From contig MBPM02000004.1 of NCBI GenBank assembly GCA_001695595.3, forward strand, positions 1-64,000: a DNA stretch of 64,000 nucleotides. The letters run 5' to 3'. The notes under the pieces were generated by a model, which worked only from the letters and a program-made list of their open reading frames with translations, was not told the origin of the DNA and did no database searches. This DNA is from Plasmopara viticola. Taxonomy: Eukaryota; Oomycota; Peronosporomycetes; Peronosporales; Peronosporaceae. Both the position numbers and the translations under genes were made by a program. Positions 57,080 through 64,000 of the stretch are shown here, piece after piece (position 1 is the stretch's first letter; each line of letters opens with the position of its first letter).

Positions 57080-60000
57080 ATGACCAGAATAGGATTCGCA
57101 ATCCACCCCTTGGTTCCCATGGCGTCAGTGGTCCCTCTTCCTCCAGATATCGAAAACCTTCCTTGTGAAATCCTTCCAATCGACTCAAATCCCCTCATTG
57201 ACTTACAAGAGCTTCAGACTTGCATTAAACGAGCTGGCCAAGCTCTACTAAGTGTCGTCGACTCGACGTCGCTCTCGTCAGAGTGTCGAAGTGCATTGGC
57301 TACCATGGCGGCATCAGGCCACGCTCTCGAGTTGCACTTTGTCCAAGAGATCTCAACCTCGGGGCTATGTACGAGTGTCTCTCGGCAATGCACAATAACC
57401 CATTTGATTGAACTACGCGAAGCAATGGCTGATTGTGTCACTGTGACCAAGTTCTCGCCTCCTCTTGCCGAGTTGCTATCGCTTTGGTCAGTTATTCATA
57501 CCTCGGTGACCAGTACGATCACTCAAGTCACTTTGCTATTAGCACCTATTGTCAACAATGGCGCAAACGAATTGCCATCGCTTGCAAACGGAGGCGAACA
57601 TGCCAAAGCAATAGGAAAGCGATTGCTTGCTGCCTCGAGTCTTTTGCCTTCTTCCACCGGGCACGAACTGCGTAAAGCTCTTCACGATCTTGCTGAAACG
57701 GGACAGCCAATCGCCGACCACGTTCTCCTAAACTTTCATCAACAAATTCATCACTTTCGTGAACTATTGTCCAACCACGACTGAACCCACTTTCGCTCCT
57801 TCTGTCTGCCACTCTCATCAACGTGTCAAGCAATCGAGGCCACTGGTGATAGAATGCTCGAACTCGCAAAGGAGGCAACCGAGGTTGTAAAAGTGACGTC
57901 GACTGACTTTTTCGCTTCGCCGTCCACCAAATTGATGGTCGCCTCAAGCTTCGCGGATCTCGACGGGGTCTTTGGTCAAAGTCGAATCCTTGTCGATGAA
58001 GCGTTCGACACCATTCGAACCGGAGGGGCCACCACTCTTGGCGTCCTTGCAACGTGTTTAAAACGCTCTGGACTCCCTCCCCTCCTTCGCGTCGAAATCG
58101 TGCGGGATTTCTTCCAAACCGTGAGCCTCTTCTTTGCTGGACTGTACGTTGCCGTGTTTGCCTTGTTCGAACCTTATCACGTTGCAAGTGAAATCACCAC
58201 TTTTCTGTCTGGTTTGCGCTCCGTGTACGATGTCATGGCAATCAACGTCGTGGCGTTGATTGCCACAGCGTCTCAAAGCCAAGCGTTCGTAGCCGACGTT
58301 GCTGTTTGGAGTCTACTCACTATCATGGCCCTCGTGTACCTGAGTTATCTGTGGTTTGCATGCTCGGGGCGCCATTGGCACCGTCGAGCGGACGAAGTGC
58401 GGCAAGGACACGAAGCCGTGACGTGGGCTCTGCTCGCCAAGCAGCAAGCGAAGCGCGTGCGAGGATTCACCGTGATCCTCACGGCTTGTCTCACGGCCTA
58501 CTTGCCCGTAACACGACTTTGTCTTGACATTGTCCTGGCAGCAACGAATAAGCCAACGAGTGTCAACGAAGGTTCAAGGGCTTCCACCTTGGTCCTCGCT
58601 CGCTTGCGACCCCATCCAGCGTGGCCAGTGCTTGTCGTTATAGCCATTGTAATCCTACTCACGTTCACGCTGCCGCTCCCGTGGTTCCTTGTACGAGCCA
58701 TTAGAGAGAACTGTCCGACGGGATCCCTTGACAATCCATTAATTACGTACGATCTGGACGGAGAGATGGTCCCGTTCGACGATCAAGTGTACGCACGTCT
58801 CGTGACGCGCGACCCGAGCCAACTCTCGTGTCCGTACCGTTCGCTCTATGCTGGCTTTGAACAGCGCTGGAGGTACTACAAAGTCTTGCAACTCGTCATT
58901 AAACTCGTGCTTGCCCTTGGCATTACCTTGACCACGACGTGGGATGCTCGGATCCGTGGCATCCTTTCTTGTACGATTTACACTGCGGTCGTTGTTATCT
59001 CCGGGTATGGAACTCCGTTTAGTGACCCATTGAACAATGTGATGGAAATCAGTGGGAAAGTCACTGCCTTAAGTACGTGCGTGGGTGGCGCTAGTGCAAC
59101 TTTTGGAGACGCAGATGCAAAGCGACTGGCCCTTGTCACAGTGCTTGTAAGCGTGGTCCACCTCATCAACCTGGTGGTTATGTTGCTCGTGGTAATGAGT
59201 GGGTTAAAAGGGTCGCGCCTTTTTATCAAAAACCTGTTTGGGTGGATCACGTTTAGTGATCCGTCCCGCGGGCTTGAAGATGCTTCGGCAAAGCACATCC
59301 TCCCGAAGTGGGACATTGAAAAGCAAGTGAAACATCGCGTGTGGCAGGCATTTTGGCGCTCCGTCCTGCTTCAAGTGCCCCCCAGCACGACGGAACATGT
59401 CGACCAAGGCACGGTCGTGCACCGCTTCGCGGCATTGGAACAAGCAGTCGTTGCGTCCGGGATCCATCGCGTGCGGTTGCATTGGCGTGGCGAAGACGAT
59501 AAGTACACTCGAAAGCTTCGACAGACGGCACGTTGGGCCTTGGAAGGCGTGGATGTGTATTGGAACGAGGCCACGGGGACTCGCGACGGCACGCTCGACT
59601 CCAAGTCGTGTTTTGGCAAGATGTACGTCGTCCCGTACCCGTTCCACTGTATCGTGGTCTACGACGACGCCGCCGATGAAGCCATTATTCGGGACGAGAC
59701 CGATCACGCCGGACACTCGCCCTTTGCGACGTTTTTGACCCTGAATTTTAGTCCTCAAATCCTGGCAAAACGGAGCTTACGCCAGAAACTGCGTGTCTTG
59801 AGTGCACGCGCAACTTTACTCACTCTTCCCTTTACTCGACAAGAGCACGTGACGGTAGAGGATGGGACACTTACGCGCACGGACGCCGAAGGGAGGAGCC
59901 ACACGGAGACGCGGTACTCGACCGTCCCCATGACGTGTGCGTACACGTGTGGGACCCTCCACGTTGCGACGAAAGGAGACGAGACGAAGCGACTGATGGC

Positions 60001-60702
60001 CGAAGGGTTTGACGTGACCATGACGTACCGGGATGGACACGGCACGGTCGTCGCGCCCCATACGAAACGGGTCCATGAGCTCCACAACCGCGTGGCCATC
60101 ATGGGGATGGCACATTTCGGGTTGACGTTCCACATGGACGAAAGTGAGCCATTGGCGCGTCTTTTTGACCAAAGTCGCGCCATTTGGGGACCCGGGGTGA
60201 TTGAATTGAATCAGTCGTACTACGTTTATCGACAGACGTTGGCACGGAAACATTGTGCCGCCAATGCGACGCTCAGTGATGCGTTTGGTACGTTGTCTAC
60301 AATAATCCGCATCTGTCGCGTGACCAGCTCGAGGATCATTGGCACCACCGTGAAACCAATCCAGAGCTCTTGGCGCTGGTCGAGACTTTTGAAAGCAAGA
60401 TTGATGCGCTTTATGCACGACTCGCATTCATCTATTCGGACCCGGCCACCACGGTGTGGTTTGTCTTTTGGGACGACGTGTTTGCTCGGAACGGCGACAT
60501 GACACGGTTCCGCGCATTGCAAGCGGACTTTGACCCGAATCAAGCAACCGCCATTTGCTACCACGTCATGCGCCGTCCTGACCTTGAGACCTGGTTGCGG
60601 CAGCGGCAATTGATGGGAACGCGACGATTCTTTTCACCGCATCTACTTGATCTTCTCTACCATGAAGTCGACAAACGGTTAGGCAAGGAACCTACTGCGT
60701 AG
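57080..60702 (+). CDS. Large multi-pass membrane protein (about 1,200 aa), frame interrupted twice
   Basis: Start at ATG 57,080 (an in-frame stop lies at 57,056; ATG 57,119 is an alternative). The first 234 codons are soluble and helical and end at a TGA (57,782-57,784). The same frame then runs open to 60,502. Hydrophobic segments, numbered from the Met at 57,854, lie near residues 88-108, 150-170, 205-225, 258-282, 345-362, 366-384 and 424-450. YRSLYAGFEQRWRYYKVLQL before segment 5 resembles the F-L-Y-x-x-Y/F...K-L-L-L pattern of large protist TRP-like membrane proteins. The rest (about 420 residues) is soluble. A missing T at 60,284-60,286 shifts the frame; the adjacent frame continues with WYVVYNNPHLSRDQLEDHW and ends at the TAG at 60,702. 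No exact family is recognised; a channel, receptor or scaffold role is unproven. Base and codon use is more GC-rich than the duplicated region. Its 3' end converges on the mucin-like gene. Confidence 0.75.
57759..57830 (+). other. Candidate 72-nt phase-1 intron removing the in-frame stop
   Basis: It begins gtgaac and ends tcaag, with ctcatcaac 10-20 bases before the acceptor as a possible branch site. Its length is a multiple of three and it contains the TGA at 57,782. Splicing would join ...HHF to PIEATGDRMLE in frame. The donor is not a strong consensus, so a nonsense mutation or sequencing error remains possible. Confidence 0.4.
60284..60286 (+). other. Frameshift site in a T run of the membrane-protein gene
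   Basis: The upstream frame reads S-D-A-F through gatgcgttt, while the downstream coding frame reads W-Y-V-V-Y-N-N from tggtacgtt. The two join if the T run had four Ts instead of three. The downstream frame has a stop at 60,277-60,279, so the shift must lie between there and about 60,295. A lost base or a base-calling error is the simplest explanation. Confidence 0.75.
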
Positions 60703-60973
60703 CTTTTCCTCATTAAAAGATTGAAACAAGGATAGATTTGAAAAGCAAAAGTAGTTGAGTTCAGAGTTAGCTAGCTTGTCCTCCACTGGTCGTCAAAAGC
60801 TGCCGACAAATGGGCAAGCGCACACTACAACGAGTCCGACAAGCGCTGTCGTTCTTCCCACTGGACTTGAGCTGAAGGCGGAGACGCGACACATTTCAGA
60901 GTTTGTTCTTATGCAAAGCTCGTAGGGGGTCCTGTTCCCTCCCTACGAACGGGTTGGAACTAGGGCCAACGAC
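60703..60973. other. Short intergenic region between convergent genes
   Basis: This 271-bp stretch holds the 3' ends of both genes. An A-rich stretch, cattaaaagattgaaacaag, follows the membrane-protein stop and could serve polyadenylation. No other signal is seen. Confidence 0.5.
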
Positions 60974-63900
60974 TTAAAAGACTGTCTCCAATGGAGGCGG
61001 CGTGGTCGGATGTACCACTTCGACTGCGATGGCGGTCAAGTCGTCCTTGAGAGTCGATGGCGTCGTGTAGCCAGGTGCGCTGGTCTCGGGGGAAGTGGTC
61101 GGGGTGGAGGTGGACTCTGGAGCGAGCGTGACTTCCGGGGTGGACGTGGATGCCGGAGATAGTGTCTCAGGAGTTGTTGTCGGACTGGACGAAGACTCGG
61201 GGCTGGAGGTGGACAGGGTGGATGTGCCCTCCGGAGCGGACGTCGTCACGGGAGAACCGGTTGGAGTGGACGTGGATTCTGGAACGAGTGTGACTTCCGG
61301 GATCAGCGTAGACCCAGGAGCCAACGTGACTTCCGGGATCAGCGTAGACTCGGGAGTCAACGTGACCTCCGGGGTGGACGTGGATTCCGGAGATAGTGTC
61401 TCAGGAGTTGTTGTCGGGCTGGACGAAGACTCGGGGCTGGAGGTGGACGGGGTGGATGTGCCCTCCGGAGCAGACGTCGTCTCGGGGGAGCCGGTCGGGG
61501 TGGACGTGGACTCCGGAACAAGTGTGACTTCCGGGATCAGCGTAGACCCAGGAGCCAACGTGACTTCCGGGATCAGCGTAGACTCGGGAGTCAACGTGAC
61601 TCGGGGTGGACGTGGATTCCGGAGATAGTGTCTCAGGAGTTGTTGTCGGGCTGGACGAAGACTCGGGGCTGGAGGTGGACGGGGTGGATGTGCCCTCCGG
61701 AGCGGACGTCGTCTCGGGAGAACCGGTTGGGGTGGACGTGGATTCTGGAACAGTGTGACTTCCGGGATCAGCGTAGACCGGAGCAACGTGACTTCCGGAT
61801 CAGCGTAGACCCAGGAGCCAACGTGACTTCCGGGATCAGCGTAGACTCGGGAGTCAACGTGACCTCCGGGGTGGACGTGGATTCCGGAGATAGTGTCTCA
61901 GGAGTTGTTGTCGGGCTGGACGAAGACTCGGGGCTGGAGGTGGAGGGGTGGATGTGCCCTCCGGACGACGTCGTCACGGGAGAACCGGTTGGAGTGGACG
62001 TGGATTCTGGAACGAGTGTCACTTCCGGGATCAGCGTAGACCCAGGAGCCAACGTGACTTCCGGGATCAGCGTAGACCCAGGAGCCAACGTGACTTCCGG
62101 GATCAACGTAGACCCAGGAGCCAACGTGACTTCCGGGATCAACGTAGACTCGGGAGTCAACGTGACCTCTGGGGTGGACGTGGATTCCGGAGATAGTGTC
62201 TCAGGAGTTGTTGACGGGCTGGACGAAGATTCGGGGCTGGAGGCCCTCCGGAGCGGACGTCGTCTCGGGAGAACCGGTTGGGGTGGACGTGGATTCTGGA
62301 ACGAGTGTGACTTCCGGGATCAGCGTAGACCCAGGAGCCAACGTGACTTCCGGGATCAGCGTAGACTCGGGAGTCAACGTGACCTCCGTGGGTGGACGTG
62401 GACGTGGATTCCGGAGATAGTGTCTCAGGAGTTGTTGTCGGGCTGGACGAAGACTCGGGGCTGGAGGTGGACGGGGTGGATGTGCCCTCCGGAGCGGACG
62501 TCGTCTCGGGGGAACCGGTTGGGGTGGACGTGGATTCTGGAACGAGTGTGACTTCCGGGATCAGCGTAGACCCAGGAGCCAACGTGACTTCCGGGATCAG
62601 CGTAGACCCAGGAGCCAACGTGACTTCCGGGATCAGCGTAGACTCGGGAGTCAACGTGACCTCCGGGGTGGACGTGGATTCCGGAGATAGTGTCTCAGGA
62701 GTTGTTGTCGGGCTGGACGAAGACTCGGGGCTGGAGGTGGACGGGGTGGATGTGCCCTCCGGAGCGGACGTCGTCTCGGGAGAACCGGTTGGAGTGGACG
62801 TGGATTCTGGAACGAGTGTCACTTCCGGGATCAGCGTAGACCCAGGAGCCAACGTGACTTCCGGGATCAGCGTAGACCCAGGAGCCAACGTGACTTCCGG
62901 GATCAACGTAGACCCAGGAGCCAACGTGACTTCCGGGATCAACGTAGACTCGGGAGTCAACGTGACCTCTGGGGTGGACGTGGATTCCGGAGATAGTGTC
63001 TCAGGAGTTGTTGACGGGCTGGACGAAGATTCGGGGCTGGAGGTGGACGGGGTGGATGTGCCCTCCGGAGCGGACGTCGTCTCGGGGGAACCGGTTGGGG
63101 TGGACGTGGATTCTGGAACAACTTCCGTGTCACTTCCGGGATCAGCGTAGACCCAGGAGCCAACGTGACTTCCGGGATCAGCGTAGACTCGGGAGCGTCT
63201 CGGGAGTCAACGTGACCTCCGGGGTGGACGTGGATTCCGGAGATAGTGTCTCAGGAGTTGTTGTCGGGCTGGACGAAGACTCGGGGCTGGAGGTGGACGG
63301 GGTGGATGTGCCCTCCGGAGCGGACGTCGTCTCGGGGGAACCGGTTGGGGTGGACGTGGATTCTGGAACAAGTGTGACTTCCGGGATCAGCGTAGACCCA
63401 GGAGCCAACGTGACTTCCGGGATCAGCGTAGACCCAGGAGTCAACGTGACCTCCGGAGTGGACGTGAATTCAGGAGAAAGCGTCTCAGGAGTTGTTGTCG
63501 GGCTTGACGTAGACTCAGGGCTGGAGGTGGACGGGGTGGATGTGCCCTCCGGAGCGGACGTCGTCTCGGGAGAATCGGTCGGGGTGTACGCGGATCCAGG
63601 AACGAGTGTAACTTCCGGGGTCAACGTAGACCCAGGAGCCAACGTGACTTCCGGGATCAGCGTAGACTCGGGAGTCAACGTGACCTCCGGAGTGGACGTG
63701 GATTCAGGAGATAGTGTCTCAGGAGTTGTTGTCGGGCTTGACGTAGACTCAGGGCTGGAGGTGGACGGGGTGGATGTGCCCTCCGGAGCGGACGTCGTCT
63801 CGGGGAACGGTTGGGGTGGACGCGGATTCAGGAACAGTGTGACTTCCGGGATCAGCGTAGACCCAGGAGCCAACGTGACTTCCGGGATCAGCGTAGACTG

Positions 63901-64000
63901 ACTTCCGGGAGTCAACGTGACCTCCGGGTGGACGTGGATTCAGGAGATAGTGTCTCAGGAGTTGTTGTCGGGCTGGACGAAGACTCGGGGCTGGAGGTGG
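60974..64000 (-). CDS. Mucin-like Ser/Thr/Pro-rich repeat protein, C-terminal part
   Basis: The stop is at 60,974-60,976 and the 5' end lies beyond the window. The non-repeat C-terminus reads SAPGYTTPSTLKDDLTAIAV, EVVHPTTPPPLETVF. Upstream, repeats alternate PEVTLAPGSTLI-type 12-residue blocks with a longer ST/P block (SPETTSAPEGTSTPSTSSPE, SSSSPTTTPETLSPESTSTP). Such sequence is typical of heavily O-glycosylated secreted or wall proteins, which in oomycetes include mucin-like cyst-germination proteins. The signal peptide or any membrane anchor would be outside the window. The frame is broken by indels at about 61,600, 61,750-61,790, 61,945-61,965, 62,245, 62,390, 63,120, 63,195, 63,805-63,835 and 63,900-63,930. 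The gene is therefore degraded, or the repeat is misassembled. Confidence 0.65.
61100..64000 (-). repeat. Hierarchical tandem repeat (36 nt within about 230-300 nt)
   Basis: The landmark ggagatagtgtctcagga (or a close variant) recurs at about 61,155, 61,389, 61,621, 61,886, 62,189, 62,413, 62,683, 62,989, 63,239, 63,473, 63,703 and 63,945, giving spacings of roughly 224-306. Spacing differences come mostly from the number of 36-nt blocks (core atcagcgtagacccaggagc plus caacgtgacttccggg), each encoding 12 residues on the minus strand. The array continues past the window end. Confidence 0.9.

Noticed and set aside
57552..58187. 211-codon minus-strand frame overlapping the membrane-protein gene
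   Set aside because: It lies wholly antisense to longer plus-strand coding sequence with hydrophobic segments, and its Arg-rich composition is typical of an antisense frame.
60284..60290. Programmed -1 frameshift
   Set aside because: The tttgg context lacks an X-XXY-YYZ heptamer and no downstream structure is evident. A lost T explains it more simply.
61270..62160. CRISPR-like array of 36-nt repeats
   Set aside because: The 36-nt blocks are contiguous with no unique spacers, they encode a 12-residue peptide repeat, and the context is eukaryotic.
61095..63901. Plus-strand frames in the repeat array (177-307 codons) as genes
   Set aside because: They are antisense to the Ser/Thr/Pro repeats and lack any non-repeat domain. 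The minus strand has a sensible unique C-terminus and a composition typical of secreted mucin-like proteins.

Overview
The window looks like a eukaryotic nuclear contig, most probably from an oomycete of the Phytophthora/downy-mildew type. This is inferred from long intron-poor reading frames, decayed Ty3/gypsy and Helitron remnants, a centrosomin-type coiled-coil gene, a large protist-style multi-pass membrane protein and a Ser/Thr/Pro-rich mucin-like repeat protein. No species marker such as rRNA is present.

Positions 1-55,480 are one segmental-duplication cluster, AT-rich by eye, built around a 908-residue coiled-coil gene whose N-terminus carries a centrosomin motif 1 (CM1) signature. Unit 1 (1-21,969) and unit 2 (21,970-43,357) are direct repeats of about 22 kb. 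Each runs: left arm of about 5 kb, decayed gypsy RNase H-integrase, 3' flank, CM1 gene on the minus strand, 5' flank with Helitron debris, right arm that is the inverted copy of the left arm, then truncated CM1 pieces in convergent orientation. Unit 3 (43,358-55,480) is partial and mirrors the right half of unit 2, so about 30,320-42,180 and 43,530-55,480 form a roughly 12-kb inverted repeat around a spacer of about 1.3 kb.

Only the unit 3 gene (51,728-54,454, plus strand) is intact. The unit 1 copy has two nonsense codons and no frameshift. The unit 2 copy has a single one-base deletion. Three truncated 5' pieces (19,758-21,008 plus; 21,009-21,408 minus; 42,351-42,757 minus) sit at the unit junctions with their 5' flanks facing each other. 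Transcription through the first junction would yield a hairpin RNA matching the start of the intact gene. A possible self-silencing locus is the most interesting hypothesis here.

From about 55,480 the sequence is single copy. A double stem-loop lies just beyond the end of duplication homology (55,497-55,534), followed by about 1.5 kb without a confident gene. Next come a multi-pass membrane protein gene (57,080-60,702, plus strand; one in-frame stop that a 72-nt intron could remove, and one -1 frameshift at a T run) and, convergent with it, the 3' part of a mucin-like gene (60,974 to beyond 64,000, minus strand) made of a 12-residue repeat nested in a unit of about 230-300 bp. The mucin-like frame is broken by several indels.
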